From Sphingobacterium phlebotomi (GTDB lineage Bacteria > Bacteroidota > Bacteroidia > Sphingobacteriales > Sphingobacteriaceae): a DNA stretch of 64,000 bases. This document shows positions 44,232 to 52,170 of the stretch, in pieces. The translations under genes and the position numbers were made by a program. The first letter of the stretch is position 1. Each line of letters starts with the position of its first letter. The stretch lies in the NCBI RefSeq assembly GCF_008180195.1, contig NZ_VTAV01000007.1:122915-186914 (forward strand). The letters are read 5' to 3'. The notes beneath the pieces are model-generated. The model did not search any database. It had not been told where the DNA came from and worked only from the letters and a program-made list of their open reading frames with translations.

Positions 44232-45071
44232 ATGAACAATAAACAGCTAATAAGTAGAGATATAGAGCTATTCTATAATAAAGCATCCGAAGAAACCCGA
44301 CTCGAAAAAGGAATGGGGGTATTTGAGTTCGAAAGAATTAAATGCCTCGTAGAGAAATATATCTCTGTTTCACCTTTCAAAATAATTGATGTTGGTGGTG
44401 GTACAGGTAAATATTCGGAATGGCTTGCTAAAAAAGGACATCAGGTTCATTTGGTGGAGCCGATTTCAAAACATATCAAAATAGCCCAAGGCAGAGCCAA
44501 TAAATTGAAGCACAAATTTTCTGTGCATCTAGGAGAATCTCGCAAATTGCCGTTTCCCAATAACTATGCAGACCTCGTTATACTGCACGGACCACTTTAC
44601 CATCTTCAAAACAGGGAAGATCGAGATCTAACCATCTGTGAAGCTAAACGAGTTTTGAAAAGCGGAGGCATTATATTGGGGTTTGCCATTAATTATACGG
44701 CATCGACGTTGGTCGGTCTTCTAAGCGGCCTCATCCACAAAAGATCATTTTTTGAAATGTGCAAAGAAGAATTAACGACTGGCAAGCATAATCCACCTGA
44801 TGATTTCCCTTGGCTTTTAGCCGAAGCATTTTACCACCGGCCTGAACAGTTAAAAGATGAATTTATACATCAGGGATTAACTCATCTCGATACTTATGCG
44901 GTTGAAGGTATGATATGGTTGGACAAGGACTTTTTTGCCAATATATCAGATCATAAAAAGAGAAACACATTGTTGGCGCTTATTCAACTTACGGAAAATG
45001 ACGATAGCCTTCTATCCTTTAGCCCACACCTGATGATAGCGGTTCAAAAAATATATGACTATGGAAAATAA
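44232..45071 (+). CDS. SAM-dependent methyltransferase (class I)
   Basis: The frame opens at 44097 but the extra 45 residues are antisense to a small ORF; the ATG at 44232 (MNNKQLISRDIELFYNKASEE) gives the normal form. Motif I is IIDVGGGTGKYSEWLAKKGHQVHLVEP, followed by the acidic strand end and a post-motif region LVILHGPLYHLQNREDR. The substrate is unknown; such enzymes act on small molecules or tRNA/peptide side chains. A small HTH-like gene overlaps its end. Confidence 0.88.
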   Translation: MNNKQLISRDIELFYNKASEETRLEKGMGVFEFERIKCLVEKYISVSPFKIIDVGGGTGKYSEWLAKKGHQVHLVEPISKHIKIAQGRANKLKHKFSVHLGESRKLPFPNNYADLVILHGPLYHLQNREDRDLTICEAKRVLKSGGIILGFAINYTASTLVGLLSGLIHKRSFFEMCKEELTTGKHNPPDDFPWLLAEAFYHRPEQLKDEFIHQGLTHLDTYAVEGMIWLDKDFFANISDHKKRNTLLALIQLTENDDSLLSFSPHLMIAVQKIYDYGK

Positions 45072-45258
45072 AGAAAGATATCACAGCGCATTAGTGGAAA
45101 ATGATAGTCAACTAAATGAAATTGACCTCGGAGAAAAAATGGGGTTGAGCGAAGAGGAAACAACCCGAATAATTGCCCAGCTTCTTTCTGAATATAAAAT
45201 TGAGTATGTAGAAAACAGAGCATGCAATTACAGATCGGCGAAAAAATTAACGAGGTAA
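45061..45258 (+). CDS. Small helical protein, possible winged-helix regulator
   Basis: The ATG at 45061 (MENKERYHSALVENDSQLNEIDLGEKMGLSEEETTRIIAQLLSEYKIEYVENRACNYRSAKK) overlaps the methyltransferase end by 11 bases; an ATG at 45055 is also possible. Residues 20-50 resemble the recognition helices of small winged-helix proteins (IDLGEKMGLSEEETTRIIAQL). The overlap suggests coupled translation, so it may regulate or modulate the methyltransferase. Confidence 0.5.
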   Translation: MENKERYHSALVENDSQLNEIDLGEKMGLSEEETTRIIAQLLSEYKIEYVENRACNYRSAKKLTR

Positions 45259-45372
45259 AGTTAGACTGTAAATTGGAATAAGTCTGGGTTATTTTTATGA
45301 TTTTTGTGTATGACGAATAACAACTTAGAACAGGATAAATCTGCACTGCTAATTATATAGAAACATTGAACA

Positions 45373-45897
45373 ATGGATTTAAGATACCCAATCGGACAGT
45401 TTGAGAAGCCCAACCTTATCAATAAACAGGAACTTTCGGGCTGGATAAGGATAATAGCCGGATTCCCGAGAGAAATAGCCAGCGAGGTTTTATTATTAAC
45501 GGATGAACAGCTCGATACTCCCTACAGGGATGGCGGCTGGACGGTACGACAAGTTGTCCATCATTGTGCAGACAGCCATATGAATGCTTTTATACGTTTT
45601 AAGTTGGCGCTTACAGAAAGTGATCCCATTATCAAGCCTTATTATGAAGCATTATGGGCAGAATTGCCGGACAGCAAAATTCACTTGGAGCCGTCGTTAA
45701 ACCTTTTAAAAGGGTTGCATGAGAGGTGGAGTAAATTACTTGAAAGCCTTGACGACGAAGACCTGAAAAGGACGTACGTTCATCCTGAACACGGGCGGCC
45801 AATTCGTTTGGATGAAGTTATTGGCATGTATGCATGGCATTGCAACCACCATTTGGCTCATATTACGGTGTTAAAGAGAAACCAAAATTGGATATAG
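45373..45897 (+). CDS. DinB-fold protein, YfiT/bacillithiol-transferase-like
   Basis: The DinB four-helix family of the YfiT type is recognised from RYPIGQFEKP, GGWTVRQVVHHCADSHMNAFIRFKLAL and YAWHCNHHLAHITVLKRNQNW. The three His residues that bind a metal (in HHCADSH and HHLAH) are present. Family members act as thiol S-transferases in detoxification of electrophiles. It ends 3 bases before the convergent MocR gene. Confidence 0.85.
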   Translation: MDLRYPIGQFEKPNLINKQELSGWIRIIAGFPREIASEVLLLTDEQLDTPYRDGGWTVRQVVHHCADSHMNAFIRFKLALTESDPIIKPYYEALWAELPDSKIHLEPSLNLLKGLHERWSKLLESLDDEDLKRTYVHPEHGRPIRLDEVIGMYAWHCNHHLAHITVLKRNQNWI

Positions 45898-45900
45898 TTT

Positions 45901-47337
45901 TTACAAAGCTTTATGGGCAAGGTCTCCCAGCAATTTAAGATCCCGTTCCAATCGCTCATTCCATAATAAACCGTAGTTTAATCGAAGGCAATTTTCGTAT
46001 TGATCTTGCAACGTGAAAATTCTGCCCGGCGCAAAGCCGATTTTATGCCGCAGGCATTGTTCGTATAATGCAATGGTGTCAATGGTTTTAGGTAATTCAA
46101 CCCAAATAACAAACCCGCCCTGTGGCCTGCTTGCCATTGTTCCATCAGGAAAATAATCTGAAATGGCCCTTGAAAATTTGAGTAGATTGCCATGGAGCGT
46201 ATGCCTTAGTTTACGCAGGTGGTTCTCATATCGGCCCGTTTCGAGGAACCCGGCAATAACTTCCTGCGTGATCGAAGTCGATGAAATATTGTGGTAGAGC
46301 TTCATGCGCCGTACCTCATCTTTGAACTTTCCCGGAGCAACCCACCCAACCCGATAGCCGGGAGCGAGCGTTTTGGATACCGAACCGCACCACAATACCA
46401 AACCGCTTTCATCATAGGTCTTGCAGGATTTCGGGCGTTGCTGACCAAAATATACGTCACCATTGAGGTCTTTCTCAATAAGCGGAACGTTATATTTTTC
46501 CAAGAGACGTACCGTCTGTTTCTTGTTTTCGTCGGGCATGCAACTGCCCAGCGGATTGCTGAAATTGCTGATAAAGAGACATACATTTATTTTGTTTTTT
46601 CTTAGTGCATCTTCCAATGCGTTCAGGTCAACACCATGCTGAGGATCAGAGGGCAATTCCAATACTTTGACACCTAATACCTGAGCGAGTTGCAACATGC
46701 CGAACGAAATAGGACTTTCCATAGCTACCGTATCTCCTTTTTTTGTCAACGCCATCATACAATATGACAGCGCGTTCAGGCAACCGCTCGTGGTGATGAT
46801 TTCATCATGCTTCAAATTACACTCCATTGCGAACGACCAGCGTGCAATCTGACGGCGTAATCGCTCATTTCCCTCCGTTTTGTCGTACATGACACCACTG
46901 CCTTTCAACTCCCTTGTCGCCATCACAAGACCTTTGTTGAGCTTTGCTATGGGTAATAACTCATTTGCCGGAGCACCCAGCGCAAGCGGTAAATGCCCAT
47001 CTTCCCCCAAGCCATCATAAATTTTACGTACCAATAATTCACTGTCGGCATAATTTGCTTCCGATTCCGGGGTGGTAAGCTTAGGTAGCGCAGGAATTTT
47101 CGTTTTTGAATACCGAACATAATATCCGGACTGAGGTCGGGTCTCAATCAACATTTTACTCTCTAAATAATAGTATGCACTTAATGCCGTATTTTGACTT
47201 ACACCATATTCACGGCATATAGTTCGTAGCGATGGGAGGTTTTCTCCGGTACGTAACGTCTCGTTCAGGATTTGTTGTTCAATAATTTTAGCGATACGCA
47301 TATAAGCGAACTCCGACTTGTTTTGTGTTTTCTTCAT
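45901..47337 (-). CDS. MocR/GntR-family regulator with aminotransferase domain
   Basis: The N-terminal winged helix of the GntR type (IIEQQILNETLRTGENLPSLRTICREYGVSQNTALSAYYYLE) is joined to a class I aminotransferase domain. The PLP-binding Lys is in VSKTLAPGYRVGWV. MocR proteins sense pyridoxal phosphate or related amino compounds and regulate the neighbouring gene; here that is likely the divergent SDR gene at 47676 and/or the genes after it. The full domain order is intact. Confidence 0.92.
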   Translation of the reverse strand: MKKTQNKSEFAYMRIAKIIEQQILNETLRTGENLPSLRTICREYGVSQNTALSAYYYLESKMLIETRPQSGYYVRYSKTKIPALPKLTTPESEANYADSELLVRKIYDGLGEDGHLPLALGAPANELLPIAKLNKGLVMATRELKGSGVMYDKTEGNERLRRQIARWSFAMECNLKHDEIITTSGCLNALSYCMMALTKKGDTVAMESPISFGMLQLAQVLGVKVLELPSDPQHGVDLNALEDALRKNKINVCLFISNFSNPLGSCMPDENKKQTVRLLEKYNVPLIEKDLNGDVYFGQQRPKSCKTYDESGLVLWCGSVSKTLAPGYRVGWVAPGKFKDEVRRMKLYHNISSTSITQEVIAGFLETGRYENHLRKLRHTLHGNLLKFSRAISDYFPDGTMASRPQGGFVIWVELPKTIDTIALYEQCLRHKIGFAPGRIFTLQDQYENCLRLNYGLLWNERLERDLKLLGDLAHKAL

Positions 47338-47423
47338 TCTTATATTCTAACTGCTACCAACAAAAATAATAAAACTGCATCTGCTATCATAAAAGTATAT
47401 TACCGAAATTTGTTTGACAAGAT

Positions 47424-47650
47424 GAACTTAAGGAAGAAACTATGAGATTAGAACAGGATTCCAAAGAACTATAAAAGCCAGGGAATGGACTATTACAAAC
47501 ATATGTTTATCATATGCTGAATTAATAAGGATAGCGGAACAGATACATCAGAAGGATGCCGTTAGGGAGACAAGGTTATTAGGCGAACTCATAAAAATAA
47601 AATCTGAGCTATCACTTAATTTGTTGTTAGAGCGTAAAATACTGATATAG
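47424..47650 (+). other. Intergenic open stretch upstream of the SDR gene
   Basis: The 338-base gap between the MocR start and the SDR start contains a plus-strand open reading (…REWTITNICLSYAELIRIAEQ, ending LNLLLERKILI) that is protein-like in composition. It has no ATG within the open part. It is either a remnant of a gene or chance. The regulatory sites for MocR should lie here, but I found no clear inverted repeat. Confidence 0.2.
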
Positions 47651-47675
47651 AATTTAAGAACAATAAAGATACATA

Positions 47676-48419
47676 ATGAAAACAATGATAATAACAGGCG
47701 CCAGCCGAGGAATAGGTGCAGCAACAGCACTTCTTGCCGCGAAAAATGGTTATGCAGTAGCAGTAAATTATAAAAAGAGCAAAGCAGCAGCCGACGATGT
47801 GGTTAATCGCATTGTATCACAAGGAGGAAAAGCCGTCGCCATTCAAGCAGATGTTTCCAGGCAAGATGAGATTGTTCGTTTATTTTCCGAGGTGGATAGG
47901 CATTTTGGAAAGCTCCATTGCCTCATCAACAACGCCGGAATACTCGAGCATCAGAAGAAATTCGTTGATCTTGACTATGAAAGATTGCAACGGATGTTTA
48001 ATACCAATGTAATGGGGCCGTTTCTGTGCTGCCAAGAAGCCATCAAACGCATGTCGTCAACGTATGGTGGTGAAGGCGGAACCATTGTCAATGTTTCATC
48101 CATTGCTTCCAGGACCGGGGCACCTTTTGAATACACCGATTATGCTGCCACAAAAGGAGCGTTAGATACCTTAACGATCGGGTTATCGAAAGAATTAGCG
48201 GACGAGCATATCCGGGTAAATGCTGTTCGTCCCGCATTCATCCATACCGACATCCATGCCGATGGCGGTGAGCCCGACAGGATCGATCGGATAAAAAGTA
48301 CTATTCCACTTAAACGCGGTGGTTTGGCGGATGAGGTTGCAGAAGCTGTTTTGTGGCTCGCATCGGATAAATCATCCTATTCGACGGGAATTTTCATTGA
48401 TGTGACAGGTGGACGTTAA
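47676..48419 (+). CDS. SDR-family oxidoreductase
   Basis: Short-chain dehydrogenase/reductase of 247 residues: cofactor motif TGASRGIGAATALLA, NNAG at strand 4, Ser in NVSSIASRTG and catalytic Tyr-x3-Lys in YTDYAATKGALDTL. The Asn/Tyr after the second strand (AVNYKKSKAAAD) favours NADP(H). It is divergent from MocR and could be its target. The true substrate, sugar or carbonyl compound, is unknown. Confidence 0.92.
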   Translation: MKTMIITGASRGIGAATALLAAKNGYAVAVNYKKSKAAADDVVNRIVSQGGKAVAIQADVSRQDEIVRLFSEVDRHFGKLHCLINNAGILEHQKKFVDLDYERLQRMFNTNVMGPFLCCQEAIKRMSSTYGGEGGTIVNVSSIASRTGAPFEYTDYAATKGALDTLTIGLSKELADEHIRVNAVRPAFIHTDIHADGGEPDRIDRIKSTIPLKRGGLADEVAEAVLWLASDKSSYSTGIFIDVTGGR

Positions 48420-48452
48420 CTTTTTCGAATCAAGAAGTAAATAAAAAATTGC

Positions 48453-48998
48453 ATGAAAAATAGAGTCGTAAATATTCCAAAACCGTTATGGAAGTTACAT
48501 GGAAAGCAAACTTACAAACAGGATTTAGTAATGACTTACCTCATTGCCGTAATAGTAATGCTGGTGAACTTAAAAGCAAGCAATGAATTGGTATTATGGA
48601 AAGTGATCGTTGTGGCTATTTTGTCAATGGATATCGGTGGCGGAGTAGTCAGTAATTTCACGAGAGGTACGATAAATTACTATCGGGAATCGAAACTTTC
48701 TCCTTATCTTTTTGTATGGTTTCATTTATTACAAGCATTTGCTTTAGCATTTATTTATCAGGTTTCTTCTTTTCCAATTTCATTAACCATGATAACAGCT
48801 ATGATTGGCGCAAGTGTCGCGATAGCATTCCATAAAAGAGCTATGCAACGACAAATCAGTGTGTTTTTCTTTGCTTTAGTTGTGTTAATGTTAAGCCTCT
48901 TTCCCGAAGTCCCTATCCCGGCTAAAACTTTGACTTTGTTGATGTCATTCAAATTGCTGGCGGGATTTTCAGCGCACTACGGTAAACCAATTGAGTAA
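48453..48998 (+). CDS. Multi-pass membrane protein, unknown
   Basis: The 181-residue chain has five or six hydrophobic segments (LVMTYLIAVIVMLVNL, VLWKVIVVAILSMDIGGGVV, LFVWFHLLQAFALAFIYQV, TMITAMIGASVAIAF, ISVFFFALVVLMLSLF). The loop NFTRGTINYYRESKLSPYLFVWFHL contains His, Arg and Tyr that could bind a cofactor. I do not recognise it. It follows the SDR gene by 33 bases and may be in its operon. Confidence 0.65.
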   Translation: MKNRVVNIPKPLWKLHGKQTYKQDLVMTYLIAVIVMLVNLKASNELVLWKVIVVAILSMDIGGGVVSNFTRGTINYYRESKLSPYLFVWFHLLQAFALAFIYQVSSFPISLTMITAMIGASVAIAFHKRAMQRQISVFFFALVVLMLSLFPEVPIPAKTLTLLMSFKLLAGFSAHYGKPIE

Positions 48999-49075
48999 TA
49001 ATTATATAAATAATATCAAATAAACGAACTGGTTATACAACGAGTACGTTAAATGATTAATAATCAAAAATGTAA

Positions 49076-49630
49076 ATGGAAACAAATTATATAAACAGTG
49101 TCATCAAGCAATTCGGATATTACAAGATGCTTGGGGAAAAGGCCATGCAACAGCTGGACGACGAAAGTCTGTTTTGGCAATATAATGAAGAGAGCAACAG
49201 TATCGCTATTATCGTAAATCACGTTTCGGGAAATATGCAATCCCGCTTTACCGACTTTCTGACATCAGACGGAGAAAAAACGTGGAGAAACAGAGATGCC
49301 GAATTTGATAACAGATTTCATGACAGGCCGTCACTTATCGCACATTGGGAAAAGGGATGGGAATGCCTATTCAATGCCTTAAGCAGTTTGCGCACAGTTG
49401 ATCTGGAAAGCATCGTCTATATCCGCAACGATGGACATACCGTTATAGAAGCTATAAACAGACAGTTGGCACATTATCCCTACCACATAGGACAAATCGT
49501 GTATATAGCGAAAATGATAAAAAACGAGGGTTGGCAAACGCTCTCCATCGCCCGGAACAAGTCTGCACAATACAATGAACGAAAGTTTGAACAAGATAAA
49601 GAAAGAAGGCACTTCACCGACGATCTTTAG
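49076..49630 (+). CDS. DUF1572 (DinB-like) protein
   Basis: Recognised from MQQLDDESLFWQYNEESNSIAIIVNHVSGNMQSRFTDFLTSDGEK and AINRQLAHYPYHIGQIVYIAKMI, both typical of DUF1572. The His in NHVSGN and the pair HYPYH likely form the metal site of the DinB fold. Possible role in thiol-dependent detoxification. It is the second DinB-like gene in 4 kb. Confidence 0.85.
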   Translation: METNYINSVIKQFGYYKMLGEKAMQQLDDESLFWQYNEESNSIAIIVNHVSGNMQSRFTDFLTSDGEKTWRNRDAEFDNRFHDRPSLIAHWEKGWECLFNALSSLRTVDLESIVYIRNDGHTVIEAINRQLAHYPYHIGQIVYIAKMIKNEGWQTLSIARNKSAQYNERKFEQDKERRHFTDDL

Positions 49631-49646
49631 AATATAACAATAAGAT

Positions 49647-49949
49647 ATGATTAAGATTCAGGAAAAACAAGCAATTGTAAAGTTGGCACAATCGGGGAAG
49701 GAATTTATCTCCCTGCTTGACGTAAGCAATCTTTCAGTCGAAATTTACAAACCCCACCTTGTGGATAAGCAAAAGCCACACGACCGGGATGAATTTTATG
49801 TTATCATCTCCGGCTCAGGTATTTTTGAATTGGATGGCGAAACTACTCCTTTTCAACAAGGAGACTTCTTGTTTGTCCCGGCATTCGTATCACATCGATT
49901 TGTCGAGTTTTCCGCAGACTTTATAACCTGGGTCTTTTTTATAAAGTAG
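49647..49949 (+). CDS. Cupin-domain protein
   Basis: This is a single-cupin protein of 100 residues with motifs KPHDRDEFYVIISGSGIFELDGE and GDFLFVPAFVSHRFVEF; the His of KPHDRDE and Glu supply part of the metal site, and His in SHRF the rest. Such proteins bind small ligands or act as isomerases. It follows DUF1572 by 16 bases, so they are likely co-transcribed. Confidence 0.85.
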   Translation: MIKIQEKQAIVKLAQSGKEFISLLDVSNLSVEIYKPHLVDKQKPHDRDEFYVIISGSGIFELDGETTPFQQGDFLFVPAFVSHRFVEFSADFITWVFFIK

Positions 49950-49996
49950 TTATGCTTTGATTAAATTGTAAAAAGTTTTAATCTAGCACTGTAGTG

Positions 49997-50019
49997 GTTG
50001 TTCGGAATTTCCGAACAAC
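49997..50019. repeat. 23-base palindrome at the scar, left part
   Basis: GTTGTTCGGAA, one T, and the exact reverse complement TTCCGAACAAC. It opens a 370-base stretch full of inverted repeats. Confidence 0.6.
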
Positions 50020-50039
50020 TGGGATAATGCAATGACCCT

Positions 50040-50086
50040 TGACAATAAATCTATTGCCAAAATAAATGACAATAGATTTGTTGTCA
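50040..50086. repeat. Inverted repeat with 17-base arms
   Basis: The arms 50040-50056 and 50070-50086 pair at 16 of 17 positions (one G-U) around a 13-base loop. This could be a recombination or nicking site, or a transcription terminator without a T tract. Confidence 0.55.
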
Positions 50087-50123
50087 AATCAGATTCGTGT
50101 GGTTGAACGGCTTTTACCCAAAA

Positions 50124-50252
50124 TTACCTTCCCAACGCCTTTCTCCGCTCAATCTCAGCCCGTAGGCTTTGAAACCAAGCCTGATAAACCTGAGGCTCGT
50201 AAATCATCTGTTCCTTTGTGTCCTTATTCACTTTGTCAGGTCGTCCTTTCTT
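50124..50252 (-). pseudogene. C-terminal gene fragment, mobile-element type
   Basis: The minus-strand frame reads KKGRPDKVNKDTKEQMIYEPQVYQ and ends LRAEIERRKALGR before a stop; an in-frame stop bounds its 5' side and there is no start. The basic, helical tail looks like those of small mobilisation proteins, but I cannot name the family. It is consistent with a leftover of a conjugative element. Confidence 0.35.
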
Positions 50253-50307
50253 CTAGCATTGCTTAAACAGTATTCGCACCCTGTTCGCACCTTGTTCGCC
50301 CATTCAA

Positions 50308-50364
50308 CGAGGATTTACCGAGTGTTTACAGAGAATTTACCGTACGCAACACGGTAAATCCTCG
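50308..50364. repeat. Inverted repeat with perfect 13-base arms
   Basis: CGAGGATTTACCG (50308-50320) and CGGTAAATCCTCG (50352-50364). Just upstream TTCGCACC/TTCGCCC-like words recur (50273-50300), and downstream CGGTAAAATCC, CGGTACT words recur (50382-50395). Such a dense set is usual for origins of transfer or recombinase sites. Confidence 0.55.
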
Positions 50365-50461
50365 GTACTTTCCCGGTAAAATCCCGGTACTCTTCCGAAC
50401 AACTTGCGAATAAGTAGCGAACCAAGTATAAAGAAAGAGTAGATGAAACTCCCATAAAATT

Positions 50462-50484
50462 CGTAAATTTAACCATGAAGCCGT
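50462..50484 (+). repeat. 23-base direct repeat, copy A
   Basis: CGTAAATTTAACCATGAAGC followed by CGT; the same word with two changes occurs at 55641-55663. Copy A overlaps the start of a short reading (MKPFLKHTMTDIEQLLQQIS, ended by a stop at 50537). TAAATTTA resembles a -7 box (TAnnTTTG), so the repeat could be a shared promoter or an attachment site. Confidence 0.45.
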
Positions 50485-50570
50485 TTTTGAAGCACACCAT
50501 GACAGATATCGAACAACTCTTGCAGCAGATTAGTTAGTCGAAGATATCAATATCCAAAAGCAACTGAAAA

Positions 50571-51447
50571 GTGAAAAATACCGAAATCACATTCAAAGAA
50601 TTTACAAAAACCTATATCAGCGATTTTCCTGACAAGTTTCGGTATTTGGGAACTCCTCTTCAGATTTATACATTAGAAGATTTATCGTCTGGAAGCATTG
50701 CCACGCCGACACCGCTCTTAAAAGCAAATTTTAATTTTATCATCTTGCCTACAACTGGAAGTTTTGAACAGCAGGTGGGCAACCTGATAAAAAAAGTATC
50801 AGAAAATCAAGCATTATTAGTAATGCAAGGCGAAGTAACGTCACTGTTGCGGAAAACTCACAACATTAAAGGCTACTATATTATTAGTTCTACAGCAGTT
50901 CAAAGACCAACTTTATTTTTTCAAGTTGTTTACCACTTCCCCAATCATTCATTTGCACAGCAACGACTTTAAATTTGTCGAGCAAACTAGCAAACTGATA
51001 ATGCAGGAATTGGGAACCTCAATGCCTGATGAACAAATTGCACTGTACCTTTTCCAATCTCTATTACTGAAACTTTTAAAATCTTCGGAACTGAAAAATG
51101 GGCTGTCAAGGCAGTATGATATTGCCATTTCGTTCCGGGCTCTCGTGTATAAGCATTATTCAGATGGTTGCAGCATAAACGATTATGCCGAACAGCTTCG
51201 TATCTCATCAAACTACTTAAACCGTTGTATCCAGAAGGTTTGGAATAAGTCAGCCAAACAGTTTACACAGGAGTTTGTCATTATACAGTCCCAAAAATAT
51301 TTACAGGATTTTTCCGAGCCTATATCTCGCATTGCCTACCATTTGAACTTTAGCGACCCCTCTTATTTCGGCAGGTTGTTTAAAAAAATCATCGGCATTT
51401 CGCCACAGGAATATCGCTCAAAGCTGATGCACGATTTGTCCGAGTAG
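50571..51447 (+). pseudogene. AraC-family regulator gene, frameshifted
   Basis: The first frame (from a GTG at 50571) gives the N-terminal ligand domain (TFKEFTKTYISDFPDKFRY... GEVTSLLRKTHNIKGYYII) and then leaves the family near 50890. The next frame continues it exactly (VLQQFKDQLYFFKLFTTSPIIHL…) and carries the AraC DNA-binding domain (CSINDYAEQLRISSNYLNRCIQKVW, ISRIAYHLNFSDPSYFGRLFKKIIG). A single indel of the reading frame around 50880-50895 therefore splits a ~290-residue regulator. It may be inactive or a sequencing error. Confidence 0.8.
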
Positions 51448-51507
51448 TAGAACCGCCAGTCCCTACGTTGTGGTATTAATTTGACCAATTTTGCACTGTC
51501 GAAATAA

Positions 51508-51969
51508 ATGATTATGATAGTTTTTAAAATTACGTTTTTGTTTGAGTTAGCTGTTCTTTTTAGTCAAATAGCGTTTTCACAAGCAGATACAATGATAACA
51601 CGAAAGGAAACCATTACAATGAAGCATTTTAGTTTACTGGTACGAGTCCCTGAAACCTACAATTCCGAAAAAGCGAAATTGGTAAACCCTCAATGGGATA
51701 AACTTGTGGAAGAATGGAAAGATACAGGTGTTTACGTTTTAAGTTTTGCTTTTCCGGGTGAGAGCTATACCGTTTCGGGAGCAAAAAAAGAGGTAAGAAA
51801 AGAAATAGTTTTTGCCGACAATCTTAAAGTTGTAAGCAATGTTGTTATTCAAGCAGAAGATATCGAACATGCACTGGAACTTGCTAAATCGATTCCAGTT
51901 CTCACATATGGCGGAAGCGTCGAAGTTAGGGAAATTCCAAAAAAATTAGTAAGTAGCGAGGCGATGTAG
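51508..51969 (+). CDS. Secreted YCII-like (dimeric alpha/beta barrel) protein
   Basis: A signal-like N-terminus (LFELAVLFSQIAFSQ) precedes a small alpha/beta barrel (FSLLVRVPETYNSEKAKLVNPQWDKLVEEWKDTGVYVLSFAFPGESY, ADNLKVVSNVVIQAEDIEHALELAKSIPVLTYGGSVEVREI) of the YCII/DGPF type. These often bind heme or small acids. It lies next to the broken AraC regulator, which may once have controlled it. Confidence 0.65.
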   Translation: MIMIVFKITFLFELAVLFSQIAFSQADTMITRKETITMKHFSLLVRVPETYNSEKAKLVNPQWDKLVEEWKDTGVYVLSFAFPGESYTVSGAKKEVRKEIVFADNLKVVSNVVIQAEDIEHALELAKSIPVLTYGGSVEVREIPKKLVSSEAM

Positions 51970-52077
51970 TAGAAGTCTCATCACATCATCTTTGTGCTCA
52001 TATTCAGTATCTTCCTCCGCAATCATTTTCTCAAATAATTGAGTGATTCTTTCTAACTGGATATCATTAATCTTACA
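51946..52077 (-). other. Short minus-strand open stretch
   Basis: The reading (INDIQLERITQLFEKMIAEED, ending LLLHRLATY) is protein-like but has no start codon, is bounded by a stop, and overlaps the YCII-like gene end. It could be the C-terminal piece of a lost gene. Confidence 0.2.
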
Positions 52078-52170
52078 TTACCTATCCTGAGTACGATTTT
52101 GACACGCTAATTAATGATGTCATGATTAATCGACTTAGTTTTTTTGTAAAATTCTAAATATATTTGGGAT

